64,000 nucleotides of DNA from assembly GCA_016584305.1 (NCBI GenBank), contig JACEEZ010022614.1, positions 39,229 through 103,228 of the forward strand, in the 5' to 3' direction. The notes beneath the pieces are model-generated. The model was not told the origin of the DNA and did not search any database. It saw nothing but the letters and a program-made list of their open reading frames with translations. Shown here piece by piece: positions 1 to 11,320 of this stretch; the stretch's first letter is position 1; each line of letters begins with the position of its first letter. The stretch comes from Chionoecetes opilio (taxonomy: Eukaryota > Arthropoda > Malacostraca > Decapoda > Majidae). A program made the position numbers and the translations under genes.

Positions 1-74
1 TAGTCCACATACATAACGGTAAAGTGTATATTATCATCCTATTTCTGTTTGACGTCAGATTTTCCCACAATGTC

Positions 75-193
75 TTATGAGGCTAGACTGTCGATGATAA
101 GCTTCCAACTATCTCTATCCGTTGCCTCAGCCTCTTCAATGCCCAATGCCGCCAGATACTCTTCAGCACACTGCCTCCATGTGGATAGGTTAT
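75..193 (-). pseudogene. non-LTR retrotransposon C-terminal scrap
   Basis: Read on the minus strand this gives a short frame containing W-R-Q-C-A-E-E-Y-L-A-A-L-G-I-E-E and ending at a TAA at 75-77. The acidic, Trp-rich stretch resembles the extreme C-terminus of reverse transcriptase ORFs of RTE/CR1-like elements, but no catalytic motif is present. It begins abruptly near 193 with no start codon, so I read it as a remnant rather than a gene. It could also be chance. Confidence 0.3.
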
Positions 194-360
194 GTAGTTT
201 GGTTAAGATGTAATACTAGGGAATAATAAAAGCCTGAGAACATAAGATACACTACCTCTCTCTGCAGTCATAATTATACATGCAGACAAGACTGACATTC
301 TTCTAAAATCTTACTAATGTTGTTCCAGGTAATAGGATTGTATTGACTAATAAAGTTTTT

Positions 361-573
361 CTAAAATCTAAATGCCTTTGCCTGTAAATCACCTGCCTTT
401 TCCCTATAATGAGCTATCCTCTTGGGACACTTTTGGATGTGGGTTCTCACTCTTTCAATTTCTGAGCTTAATATTTGGTTGCAGTATTTGCAGGCTGCTT
501 TCTGTTTATCATTTTATTTCATATCAACTTCATCCCGTTCTGCTGCCTTTTTTCTGCCACTACCAGCAGGCAT
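361..573 (-). pseudogene. BED zinc-finger fragment of a hAT-type transposase
   Basis: From the ATG at 571-573 the minus-strand frame starts M-P-A-G-S-G-R-K-K and then meets a TAA at 514-516. Reading on in the same frame gives C-K-Y-C, eighteen residues, then H-I-Q-K-C, which is the C-x2-C...H-x3-C ligand pattern of BED fingers. The frame closes at a TAG at 361-363. BED fingers sit at the N-terminus of hAT transposases and bind the element's own ends. Here one stop precedes the finger and the catalytic domain is absent, so it is a relic. A spliced host BED gene is less likely because no donor or acceptor brackets the stop. Confidence 0.5.
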
Positions 574-925
574 TGTGTTGGTGTGGTCCTCTCACTACCA
601 GGGAGAGACTGAGACTGTCACTGTCAGCAGTAGTCAAGCCTCACCCGTCCATTTCCAGTACAGTACAAGTTAACACAGGCTTTGTCCAACCGGACCAACC
701 TGTATCAACATGTCAACTGTCTGTCCTTGAGATAATACTTCGAACCTTTAGTTACACTCTACATTACTTTTTAATAGCTTATTTTAACTGATTTACATAT
801 ACATATGAGGGGGGAAAAATAATAATAATAAATAAATAAAGCCCAAAAATCCCAATAAAATTCCGTGGGATGGGTCATTTAAAAAACTGGGTTTTTTTCC
901 AAACCTGCAACCCATTTCCAGAAAG
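361..925 (-). mobile_element. hAT-like transposon 5' part (BED finger plus candidate terminal repeat)
   Basis: At 905-925 the minus strand reads GGGTTGCAGGTTTGG, like the CAGGGTTG-type ends of hAT elements. About 350 bp inside lies a BED-type zinc-finger reading frame (361-573). The element appears to run from about 925 leftwards and to be cut off after the finger. No partner terminal repeat or target duplication was found, so the boundaries are approximate. Everything between end and finger (574-900) is non-coding AT-rich leader. Confidence 0.4.
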
Positions 926-1131
926 ACTTGTATTCAACAACTATTAAACACCATTTGCATACATTTCCACTCCAATATCACAACTTTTCACTTCCTGATA
1001 TATTCTTACTACTGATCTCTTCAAATTTCAAATCCTCTTCAGTCACCTGAATTTTCCTATATTTCTTTTTTTCAAGAAAAGAAACCTTTACTTAAGTCTC
1101 TGACTCTCACATACAAGTAACATTGCATTAC

Positions 1132-1337
1132 CTTGAGAGCCTTTCTCTTCTGCATTGCCTTCTTGTGGAACTGTCCATCGTCAGTCTTATCGAGGGCAAG
1201 GAACTTGGTCGCACTGAGCTTCTTAGGCCGGAGAGAGGCGTCATTTTTGGCCTTGAGGGAGACTTTCTTGACTTTGAGCCCAGCAGTCTTTCTGGCCTTT
1301 GGAGGGCTAGGCTTCTTGGCAGTGATCTTCATCAGGA
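1132..1337 (-). CDS. lysine-rich coding exon with both splice sites
   Basis: The minus strand has a pyrimidine-rich acceptor ending TACTCTTTTCAG at 1338, then TCCTG and an ATG at 1330-1332. There follow 67 open codons and a donor CTCAAG|GTAATG at 1131/1132, in phase 0. The peptide starts M-K-I-T-A-K-K-P-S-P-P-K-A-R-K and is about one quarter Lys/Arg, ending K-K-A-M-Q-K-R-K-A-L-K. Such composition suits a small nuclear, nucleolar or ribosome-associated protein, but I do not recognise the family. The exon would hold the 5' end of the coding sequence, its first bases being 5' UTR. No neighbouring exon was found within the window edge. It is one of the few stretches here not explained by mobile elements. 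Confidence 0.5.
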
Positions 1338-1399
1338 CTGAAAAGAGTACAGATTTCAAACAGGCAGGAAACAAAAAGTATCAGTCTCAGACCAATTTC

Positions 1400-2205
1400 A
1401 AACCTAAGTGAAGTGTAAAGTGGAGAAGCACAAGGTTCAGTGTTGGGGACCTTTCTTGGGGACAGTGTTGGGGACCTATTCTTGCTTGAGTAGACAAAGA
1501 CTACATGAGGATGAATGAAGACAAATTTTCATATGATGAGGTAAGGGACTATATATAGTCCCTTATAGTGTCTTGTATATCAACGAAAAACAATAGACTT
1601 TCATATATTCTGGCATAAGATATAGACTGGTGTGTCGGAGTGGACATTGTGGACGGAAAAATTAGGTAACATAAACGATGTCGGCGCTGAATATATAAAT
1701 TATACATACTTATTACATTTAACGCCTATATTTTATAACATATTAACCTATTTTAATTGTGGTAAATATACAAACAAATATTTGAGGTGTTCAGTTTTCA
1801 AGTTGTTGAATAAATTTTTTACAGTTGTGGCAATGTATTGTTGTTACTGTGAAATTATCATAATATCTGCAGCTTTTTGGTAAAAATATTCTATACAATA
1901 TACAATTGATCCTTCAATATTCACTGGAACCAAAGTGATAAAAGACAATCTAAATTTTTGTGCTGTGAGACAATGATGGCCTAGGTTACTGTGAACATGC
2001 CCTTAGGTTCTATTCACCTACTTTTCTTCCTTGATTCACTTTTTTCATCACATTTTCCCTGGTCTTCACAGCCGTCCCCTATATCGGGGAGTCAAGATTG
2101 TCATGACGGTCATATTATGGTTATTATTCATTTGCACAATAAATGAGGCCTCAAAACACTCAAATGAACTAAGAAACTATCAAATAGAAGAGAAAAAAAA
2201 CACAA
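1400..2205. other. unassigned intergenic DNA
   Basis: No gene, repeat boundary or recognisable domain. It contains a short imperfect repeat of GTTGGGGACCT at 1438-1480 and AT-rich sequence. Open frames of 75-83 codons here have no recognisable content. Confidence 0.4.
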
Positions 2206-3110
2206 TTTTTTTTTTTACATCACAAAGGACTGGCCAAGGGCACAACAAAAATAGGTAACACAAAGCCCGCTTAGTTGCCAGTCCCTATAAAGAAGACAGT
2301 AAGAGATATATAAATATAATAAATAATAAAAAAAGAGTGGTGTGCCAATTTAGTTCGGGAGGTGTCTTGTTACTCTTCTCTTGAAAAGATTTAAGTCATA
2401 GGAAGGTGGAAAAATAGAAACAGGAAGAGACAGGAAGAGAGTTCCAGAGTTTACCAGTGAAAGGGATGAAAGAGTAAAGATACTGATTAACTCTTGCATT
2501 AGGAAGATGGACAGAATAGGGATGAGAATGAGTAGAAAGTCTTGTGCAGCGAGGCCGCGGGAGGGGGGGAGGCATGCAGTTAGCAAGTTCAGAAGAGCAG
2601 TGAGCATAAAAATAACGGTAGAAGATAGCAAGAGAAGCAACATTGCGGCGGTGATTTAAAGATTGAAGACAGTCAGTCAGAGGAGGGGAGTTGATGAGAC
2701 GAAAAGCTTTTGACTCAACCCTGTTTAGGGGAGCTGTATGAGTGGATCCTCCCCAAACATGTGAGACATACTCCATACATGGGCGGATAAGGCCCCTGTA
2801 GAGAGCAAGCAACTGGGAGGGAGAAAAAAAGGGACGCAGATGCCACAGCACACCTAACTTCTTAGAAGCTGTTTTAGCAAGAGATGAGATGTGAGATTTC
2901 CAGTTCAGATTTTTAGTAAAGGATAGTCCAAGAATGTTCATTGTAGAAGGAGACAGTTGAGTGTCATTGAAGAAGAGGGGATAGTTATCTGGAAGGTTTT
3001 GTCGAGTAGATAGGTGAAGAAATTGGGTTTTTGAGGCATTGAACAAAACATGTTAGTGGGATCTAGTGCAGTGTAAGGGGAGCATCTGGCAAAATAGTGA
3101 TTGTGCAATA
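2206..3110 (-). mobile_element. 5'-truncated non-LTR retrotransposon (jockey/CR1-like)
   Basis: A minus-strand reverse-transcriptase tail is followed by a roughly 130-bp 3' UTR and an A-run (T-run 2206-2216 on the plus strand). The last 3' UTR stretch (GTGTTACC, TGTTGTGCCCTTGG, CAGTCCTTTGTGATG, then poly-A) recurs on the plus strand at 9890-9962, so the same family inserted at least twice here. The 5' limit near 3110 is where recognisable coding sequence fades. Confidence 0.75.
2350..3046 (-). pseudogene. C-terminal portion of reverse transcriptase ORF2
   Basis: The frame opens N-A-S-K-T-Q-F-L-H-L and continues through N-I-L-G-L-S-F-T-K-N-L-N-W-K and L-L-A-L-Y-R-G-L-I-R-P-C-M-E-Y. These are the post-catalytic thumb and tail motifs of CR1/jockey-type reverse transcriptases. 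A frame change near 2440 separates it from the last 20 codons, which end K-R-R-V-T-R-H-L-P-N and stop at 2350-2352. The catalytic fingers and palm are missing, so it cannot function. Very similar tails are, from memory, abundant in decapod genomes, which is part of my organism guess. Its 3' UTR and poly-A follow directly. Confidence 0.75.
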
Positions 3111-3466
3111 AAGACATTAATTTCATTGAATCCCTGTGAAATTTATAACATGAATTAGTGGCATTAGATCACATGAAGCCGTAATGCGTTCGTTCATTTG
3201 TTGGTATCAGGGGTAGGGTGATCACGCAGGCCCATTCACGTGACCATTTTCTGCCAATCCCAAGAAACAATACTTGTTATAGACGTGACAGAACACCATG
3301 CCACAAGGATTCCTGTCAGTCTCGCAATGGCTACCGTTCAGGTGACTTGCTGTGGTGGTGACGGTGTTGTCGTTATAATAGACTCCTGTGTTGCTGAAGG
3401 AGGAGGTAGTGACCTTAAGCCATGCCCAAGACCCTCTACTTTCGATTAAGGTATTTTATGCATACT
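3111..3466. other. unassigned flank of TTAA element 1
   Basis: No coding or repeat feature recognised between the non-LTR fragment and the TTAA at 3467-3470. Confidence 0.35.
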
Positions 3467-3470
3467 TTAA

Positions 3471-4619
<1,149 letters not shown>

Positions 4620-4789
4620 TTAAATCAAAATTAGGTTAGTCTAATTAACTAACGTCAAGGTTAGGTTAATGAACTAGTGGGGGGTGCGCCCCCCAGTTAG
4701 TTTAGATTTTTGCATTATGAAATTTTCGTTTTCCCTACTTAAGAGATTTTCCTAAATTTTGGGGAATTTCCCAGAATTCTAGAAATTCA

Positions 4790-4890
4790 CATAAATTTTG
4801 GGAAGCCCATATTTCAGTAATTTTTTATTCCCCCACCCAAAAATCCCGCTTTCCCACCAGGTCTCCAAGTTTGTTGGGCAAAGGGAAAGA
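4790..4890 (+). repeat. partial copy of the fold-back repeat at 25780-26180
   Basis: The stretch with CCCCCACCCAAAAATCCC followed by TTTCCCACCA and CTCCAAG(T/C)TTGTTGG matches the right end of the palindromic repeat at 26120-26175. Only one end is present, so it is truncated. Just upstream (4679-4695) is a GGGGGGTGCGCCCCCC hairpin. Confidence 0.5.
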
Positions 4891-5140
4891 GTAAAACAAA
4901 ATAGTGAGAAATGCATTCATCTGCCGTTTTACCCTAACTGCCGTCGGCAAGTGTTCCTATTTTCGACGACGGTTCCAGTTCTTGACCTTGATAATACAGC
5001 CCCCAATATAAACATTCAATAAGCTTTTGCCTGTGTTTCTGCATTCTGGGATTAAATACCAGCAATAGTTAACTTGAGGCGCTTGATAAGCGCTTCTGTG
5101 GTGTAGTGCCTAGCATAAAATGTGAACCTTTACCACCAAG

Positions 5141-6036
5141 CAGGGTTGTTGATTTTTTTGATTTTTTTTTAAGTAAAAAAAATCTGATTTATTTGATTTA
5201 AATCGATTATTTATTTATTTTTTAATTTGATGTTCTACATGAAATCTAACTACTACAGGATATTGTTTAGCATATTCATAACTAAAAAGAGATAGAATAA
5301 GTTAATTAAAAATGCATATAACCTGAAATACAGATGAATTTACATATTTTCTATTTCTGTGATGGACATTTTCACATCAATAGGCTTATGTCTATAAACG
5401 AGTTTTTGCGACGTTTGCCAGGCCGGTCTAGACCAGTCTAGGCTGGCCCTTAGTATATTTATACCCACTTAGTATATTTATATCTATTATCAGTATAAAT
5501 ATACTAAGGGCTGGTCCAGGTTGCACTGATGCTCGCGAAAACACATCCAGACTGGCCCTGTCCCATTCGTGGTTCCTATCGGCTGGGGGATCGAGTGAGC
5601 GGTCCTACTGTCCTGCAAGTTTTACCTCCCCCCCCAAGACACACTAAATTATCAAATGATTATTAATTTGACCTCCGGTAATAACCTCCTAGCTGGCATA
5701 TGAAAGGTGAACCGTGGTCATCATTCTGTCTGTGATGAGAGTCAGCTAAACAAATTATTGCCTGATTTTGCTATATCGTACTGTTCGGCCTAATTTTTCA
5801 TAGTCATCCCTGCTACTTGACTTCCCAATAGGAAATAAAATAAAAAATAAAAATAAAATAAAATAAAATTGGTGCTCATACAGCCCATTGGCTTAATTGT
5901 CCTTCTTTCCCCTCTCGTTTTCAAATAACAATAAGGTTATGATTTAAATCAGTGATTCTTTTTAAAAAATAATTTGATTTAAATAATTATTTAAATCAGT
6001 GATTAAAATCAACTTGATTTAAATCAAACAACCCTG
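5141..6036. mobile_element. hAT-family MITE with 8-bp target duplication
   Basis: Ends are CAGGGTTGTT and AACAACCCTG, flanked by a perfect 8-bp duplication CCACCAAG (5133-5140 and 6037-6044). That combination defines hAT elements. It is 896 bp with no coding capacity. GATTTAAATC-rich subterminal repeats occur at both ends. Its middle (about 5390-5640) resembles the CTA-flanked MITE at 17308-17786 and is probably a nested, damaged copy of it. Confidence 0.9.
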
Positions 6037-6044
6037 CCACCAAG

Positions 6045-6440
6045 TGGCAAACAAGTGGATCAGCACTACTAACAATCACTGTACACCACTTACCGTAACT
6101 CCAACAGGTTAGCACAAATATTTCCAAAACACTCTAACCTCATAACTCTTACTCATACTCTAAATACAACCAGCAATTCTGATCTACAAATATATTGTGA
6201 CCATACACTATGGAGGTAATGACTGTTTAATACATCATGGCAGTTTAATAAATATAAACATATCAATATCATTGTTGTACTTAATATGGTACAGCTCTTG
6301 AAATTAACACTGCTCGAAAGTTACTGTATTTTATTGACAATTAAAGCCTTAACCCTAAGATCCACCCACAGTGTTGTAATAAGATAAGATACTTTGATCC
6401 TATCTAGACACTCTGCAAGTACTAACTACAAGGTTATTGA
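6045..6440. other. unassigned AT-rich DNA
   Basis: No gene or repeat boundary recognised. Confidence 0.3.
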
Positions 6441-6469
6441 CTATACAAAGCACCACCACGCCAGGACGA

Positions 6470-6546
6470 ACTTGGTGGGCTCGAACCGCTGACCGAATGC
6501 AGGGACTCTGTACGCGAGCCCGCAGCTCTACCAACCGAGCCACCCT
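6470..6546 (-). repeat. tRNA-like head of a SINE
   Basis: On the minus strand GGTGGCTCGGTTGGTAGAGC is a good Pol III A box and GGTTCGAGCCC a good B box, about 50 bp apart as in tRNAs. The outer GGTGG can pair with CCACC. The anticodon arm is not a clean 5-bp stem with a 7-base loop, so I read it as a degenerate tRNA-derived SINE rather than a functional tRNA. Confidence 0.55.
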
Positions 6547-6549
6547 GAC

Positions 6550-7555
6550 GGGGTCACAGTGTTGTCAGGTTGGCGTGTGGATAACGTGTGGGTATTGAAT
6601 GGATGCCGCCAAGAGCATGAAGCCTCCGGTGGTTTAGTAAACCTTGTTAGCCTGTTCAGTGTATAAAAGGGTCATTAAGCTGAGTGTCGGCAGTGTAACG
6701 GACCCATAGTTTTATAGCCGTGTGGGGTTAGTGTCGCCACGGGCTGGGTCTTTTCACATATGCAAATGACGGAGGGTACCGTTAAGTGCAGTCCAGTCAT
6801 ACTAAATTGTTTCACTATAATATACAGTATGTAGCGGTACTATCAGGGGACTGTGGTGTTTTTCAAGTGAAAACAAGAGGCAAACCTATAGTAAAGATTC
6901 CTATCTTGTTATAAGTGGTGTGGTGTTATGTGTTTTTGCGACAGGTTACCGTATACCGTACCGTAGCCTATCCACATTTAAGCTTTGGCCTACCAGTAGC
7001 CTACCGTATTTTTGGGGCCGACTTATACGGCAAGTATAGGCCTAACCCGTAATCTTGAGCTAATAATCTTGAGGTCAACTTGTACGCCGCAATTTACGGT
7101 AGGTTAGAGGTGGGGTTTGGTACAGATGATATCAAGAAAAAAACAAAATTTTAAACTACGGCAGTGCAAAACGGAACAAGATTTGCGGGGCAGGCTGGGA
7201 GGGACGGGGCGGGCACCCTCCACACCTATAAAAAAAATTGACTTCCAGCAAAAACGAATGCCAGATTCATTCAAAGTACGTACATCAAAACTATTCAGGA
7301 AAACTAAGTTTCAGCCTCGAAATTGCGGGATGACCTAAACCGTAAATTTACCGCCTAACCTAACCACACCAAAAAAAAAAAAAATAAAAAATTTTTTAAG
7401 TGATTTGCGACAGAAACGGTTAGCAGATTAATTCAAAACACATCAAAACTCACCAGAAAAAAATGTTTCGTCCACCAAAGTGAATTTGATGTCAAACTGG
7501 AATAATACCCATTTCATTGTTACTTTGACACTCGTTATGACCTATAGAAACAGTA
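6550..7555. other. unassigned intergenic DNA
   Basis: No gene recognised. Poly-A runs occur at 7371-7385. A 73-codon frame at 7117-7338 is Lys/Arg-rich but has no domain or splice support. Confidence 0.35.
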
Positions 7556-8330
7556 TCAATCAATCATTCGGGGCATACGCCAGGGGGCGCGTCACCTCAC
7601 CAACCCTACGACGCCACTCCCGGGGGTCACGACGCGCAAGTCTCCATGCAGGCTCCTTTCCCATACCAAGCAGCTCTCGACAAGAAACATCAACTTGCCC
7701 CAGCCACGAGCCTTGTGGGCGCCCCCTTGGCCTCCTCCACGCCGGATTGTCTCTTACAGATACAACTCGATGGGATGGATCGGTTTCAGAGTAACGTGCC
7801 ACATGACCATATAGCCGAAGTTGGCGTTGACGGACTATGCAAGTAATAGGCCTCGATTCAGTCTTACGGTGCAATCGCTGATTTGACACGTAATCATCCC
7901 AGCGATACCCCATGATTCTGCGGAGACACTTATTACCAAAGGCATTGATTCGTCTCTTCAAGTCACTATTTAGTGTCCATGTCTCACAACCATATAGTAA
8001 GACAGGGATCACAAGCGACTTGAAGATCCGGATCTTTGTCCTCCTGCACAGGTACTGACAACGCCAAATACTCCCGCTGAGCGAGTCCATAGCACCGTGG
8101 GCTATGCCAATCCGCCGTAAGACTTCTTGACGTGACCCGCCGTCATTATGGACTGCGCTACCAAGGTATGTAAAACTTTCTATAATCTCAATGTCCTCGC
8201 CGCACACATGAACAGACTGTACTGCTTCATCTAGTAAGTCTCCAAACACCTGGACCTTGGTCTTAAGCCAGGAGACCTCAAGTCCCAAAGGCTTTGCTTC
8301 CTCGTGCAGCGCCTCGAGAGCCATCACCAG
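7556..8330 (-). mobile_element. 5'-truncated RTE-type non-LTR retrotransposon
   Basis: The 3' end of the element lies at a short GATT repeat (about 7556-7570), typical of RTE elements. The 5' end is an abrupt truncation near 8330. The same 3' terminus, about 90% identical over some 190 bp, is inserted at 50414-50606 with a 5-bp duplication, which confirms it as a mobile 3' end. Confidence 0.8.
7560..8327 (-). pseudogene. RTE reverse transcriptase C-terminal 255 residues
   Basis: The frame M-M-A-L-E-A-L-H-E-E-A-K-P-L-G-L covers the region just after the catalytic palm. It continues through F-T-Y-L-G-S, L-L-Y-G-C-E-T-W and R-Q-L-R-L-Y-G-H-V-A-R, and ends at A-Y-A-P-N-D and a stop. These are standard RTE-clade thumb and tail motifs. 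The endonuclease and the catalytic Asp pair are absent because of 5' truncation. The surviving frame is entirely open, so this copy is probably fairly young. Confidence 0.8.
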
Positions 8331-8636
8331 GAACAGTAGAAAGGTGAAAAATACTTCAATCTAGACACTGTTCTAACTATTCGCCATAGTTTCGTCCAAC
8401 AAAGTGGGACAAATGTTTTTCTGGAAATTACCCGTCTTTCTGCAAATCAACCAAAAACACAGAAATAAGGGCAGGAAAGGACTCTATAATTTTACCACCA
8501 AAAATGTATCGGTAACGTAACTTGACTTAACTATGGGGGGCTTCGCCCCCCTAGACCCCCACTAGTTCACTAGCCTAACCTGGACATTGGTTACCTAACC
8601 TGGTAAAATTGCAGTTTCGTACAATGTTCGGCTGGC
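8331..8636. other. unassigned DNA with GC hairpin
   Basis: No gene. A GGGGGGCTTCGCCCCCC hairpin lies near 8535-8552, similar in style to the one at 4679. Confidence 0.4.
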
Positions 8637-8639
8637 TAA

Positions 8640-9388
8640 AGGCGGCGTCACACTAGCACTTTTTCCATCTAGTTTTTTCAGAAACTTTCTAAAAACTAAC
8701 AATTTTCTGACTGCAAGCCGTCACACACACACAATTGTTCGCCTGCACTACCACAGTCAGCTGTTCCTTCGACTGTAAACAAACATGGCTCCGACGCCAG
8801 GGCAAGCCATCGCTGGTATACACTTAATTATGTGTATTATCAATAGTAGACCTAATATCGACCTAGATAAGACCTAGAATATCAAGGCCTCCTCAGTGTA
8901 CAAGTCTGATCTGTGGTCGAAGAGACAAGGGTGGCCTCATATGCATTCAACGAGAAATTCTTCTGAACTAAGTGTCCACAGCATTTCGTCTATAATCTTA
9001 AGTTGAAGTCTTGAAGAGTGAGAAACAAATTTTGAGTGTGTCTTGAAAAAGAAACACAACAATAGAGTCATGCGAGAGACTGTTGGCTGTTATATAGAAC
9101 CGGCTTTTAAATGTATCTACATGTACAATAGTCACTTGAATATTTTTAATACTTTCAAATGTATTGAATTATAATTTGCAAAAAATTACTGATTTATATC
9201 GAATATCTTTAAAGTAATCACTATGGATTTTGATTTGACTATGAAAGTCGTCTTCAACTTTCCATATGAAGACAATCATGATCGTCTGACTCAGACTGAC
9301 TGATTCAGACGGAAAAACTAGACAGAACGAGAAAAAACCAACAGAAATCGTAAAACTAGATGGAAAAAGTGCTAGTGTGATGCCGCCT
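8640..9388. mobile_element. PIF/Harbinger-like MITE, copy 1
   Basis: Terminal repeats AGGCGGCGTCACACTAGC at the left and the complementary GCTAGTGTGATGCCGCCT at the right are bordered by TAA at 8637-8639 and 9389-9391. A TWA duplication is typical of PIF/Harbinger. It is 749 bp with no coding potential. A second copy (40357-42045) shares both ends and most of the interior. Confidence 0.85.
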
Positions 9389-9539
9389 TAATATATAGAA
9401 GATGACTGTGTCTGGATTCAAGTATTTGTTTACCTTTCTACTGTTTCCTGGTAAAACCAGGAAAAAAATTCATTAAAAAATAATTAAATTAAAAATAGGA
9501 CAGAACGAGTGTGAAAGTAACAATGAAATGTGCACACAA

Positions 9540-9620
9540 AAAACATTCATAGGCTAGGTTACGTTAGGTTAGTTTGAGTTAGGTTAGATTAGGTTAGTTT
9601 AATGGTTTGATTAGGTTATT
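9540..9620 (+). repeat. degenerate TTAGG-type array
   Basis: Irregular GGTTAGGTT / GGTTAGTTT units resemble the arthropod telomere repeat but are short and internal. Confidence 0.5.
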
Positions 9621-9689
9621 ATTTAATGTTTTTACAAATGGAGTGTTTTTTCCCCGTCAAAACGTCTTATAAGTGTACTATTAGAAATT

Positions 9690-9850
9690 AAGGTCAATTG
9701 GACGAGGACTGCGCGGTCATTTTCTGAGACACTTGACTAGTTTTTCCTTGCCTAAAATTAGTGTTTTTTTCAGATGGAAGTATTTCTATTTTCCGGAAAC
9801 CCAATAAAAAGTAGTTTTATTTATTTTCATCACCAAATCCTAGGGTCGCC
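9690..9850 (+). repeat. GGACGAG/GCGCAAA repeat family member (diverged)
   Basis: It starts TTGGACGAGGACTGCGCGG and continues TTTCTGAGACACTTGAC, the head of a repeat seen again at 10300, 21943, 26424 and 58030. The family links a GGACGAG head to a TTTGCGCAAA tail next to CCTAA arrays. Confidence 0.55.
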
Positions 9851-9887
9851 GTTTCCATTGATAACAATGTATGCAATGCAACTAAGT

Positions 9888-9963
9888 GGGCTTTGTGTTA
9901 TCCATTTTTGTTGTGCCCTTGGCCCGTCCTTTGTGATGTAAAAAAAAAAAAAAAAAAAAAAAA
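9888..9963 (+). mobile_element. 3' end of non-LTR retrotransposon (dead-on-arrival copy)
   Basis: GGGCTTTGTGTTATCC, then TGTTGTGCCCTTGGCC, then CGTCCTTTGTGATG and an A-run of about 23. It is the same 3' UTR as the minus-strand element at 2206-3110. Only about 50 bp before the poly-A survives. Confidence 0.7.
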
Positions 9964-10111
9964 GTATTAACGCCACCAGACGTCTGTAAATCGAAAAAAA
10001 AACGTTGTCCTGGCGACTTTAGTGTTATCTGCGGTAGCAGACGACGCACCATAACTCGGTGACGTCACGAAAGGCAGCCTCACCCCGTATAGCCTTCTGT
10101 ATTGGTTGCCG

Positions 10112-10175
10112 GTCAGAACGTCCACGGGTGAAAACGTCCACGGGGTCTACCATAACGTCCACGGGTGAGAACGTC
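10112..10175 (+). repeat. short tandem AACGTCCACGGG repeat
   Basis: AACGTCCACGGG recurs three to four times with GTGAAA/GTCTACC spacers. Function unknown. Confidence 0.6.
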
Positions 10176-10193
10176 CATTCATATCCATCTAAC

Positions 10194-10285
10194 CTAACCA
10201 AACTAAACTAAACTAAACTAAACTAAACTAAACTAAACTAAACTAAACTAAACTAAAACTAAACTAACCTAACCTAACCCTGTGG
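10194..10285 (+). repeat. (ACTAA)n and CCTAA array
   Basis: About twelve ACTAA units grade into CCTAA units, a variant of the TTAGG telomere-type motif. Confidence 0.85.
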
Positions 10286-10296
10286 ACATAGGTAAT

Positions 10297-10673
10297 TATG
10301 GAGGAGTTTCACGTTCGTTTTCAGAGACACCAACTACTTTTTCTTGGCCTACAATAGGTGCTTGTTCTAATGGTGCTAGTTTTATTTTGCGCAAACCAAA
10401 AAAAAAAAAAAAAAAAAATATTTTTTTAAATTAAACCTAACCTAACCTTGTTTTAATGAAACCTAACCTAACCTAACCTAACCCAACCTAACCTAACCTT
10501 ACAGGTTTTTAAGAAACCTAACCTAACCTTAACCACAACATATAATTTTTTTTTTTTTTTTTTTGGTTTGCGCAAAATAAAACTAGCACCATTAGAACAA
10601 GCACCTATTGTAGGCCAAGAAAAAGTAGTTGGTGTCTCTGAAAACGAACGTGAAACTCTCCTCCATATTAACC
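10297..10673. repeat. palindromic dimer of the GGACGAG/GCGCAAA repeat
   Basis: The left arm (10297-10400) and right arm (10561-10673) are near-perfect inverted copies. They run from GAGGAGTTTCACGTTCG through GAGACACCAACTACTTTTTC to TTTTGCGCAAACC. The spacer (10401-10560) holds poly-A, poly-T and CCTAA arrays. Confidence 0.8.
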
Positions 10674-10674
10674 T

Positions 10675-11280
10675 ATGCGAGATATGGCAGGGGCGATAAA
10701 ACGGATCTTGACCATAATGGGTACTGTAAAATCAAAATCAAGAACTGGAACTGTCGGCGAGACTAGGAACACTCCATATTTGCATAACACTCGCCGACGT
10801 GAAAAATTGGAACACTGCAACAGCGGCAAGAGTTCCGGTATACTGGTATGGAAGCAGCGGTGGACCACCACGACTGTGAGGCTTTGCCTCTCAACAAGAC
10901 CAGGTAAACCAAGTAAATAAGTAAGTATACCAACACCACTACCGTACCCCTTCCTGCATACCTTGTGGGCTGTGACTGGCTGGCTAAATTACTCGCGTCC
11001 GTGCCCCAGTGTCCCTCCTTTGAGTTAGTGAAGAGGAAAACCCGTGCACGGCGGTGGTGGACACGGTAGACCAGGCGGTATCAACTCGCGGATGAGCTCA
11101 GCTGTTGCGGCGCCACCACGTGTGTACAGTGTAGATGAGCTTGAACTTGATTTGGGAGTCTTCCTGCGGATGCTATCGGTGAAGCCTTTGGTCCGGCGTT
11201 CTCCCACACAGTTCAGTTCAGTTGATGGTCGGGAGTCAGGCCTTTTTCAACGGCACTCCCTGACGTGTGTCTTCTTGCTG
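10675..11280. other. unassigned region with one dispersed repeat
   Basis: 10850-10915 (GGTGGACCACCACGACTG, then GAGGCTTTGCCTCT) is an inverted match to 24735-24800, so it is a dispersed repeat. A minus frame at 11025-11207 rich in Ser (K-S-S-S-S-S-S-T-L) has no recognised domain. The retrotransposon 3' UTR ending below 11321 may extend into this region. Confidence 0.4.
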
Positions 11281-11320
11281 TCTGGGTCTTTAATTTGTTT
11301 TCTTCTCTTATTCTATCTTA

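Noticed and set aside
372..791. 139-codon plus-strand frame as a gene
   Set aside because: Antisense to the BED-finger frame, which has the meaningful Cys/His pattern.
6470..6546. Functional tRNA gene
   Set aside because: A and B boxes are good but the anticodon arm does not fold cleanly.
10194..10530. A real telomere
   Set aside because: CCTAA/ACTAA arrays are short, degenerate and internal among transposons; interstitial repeats are more likely.
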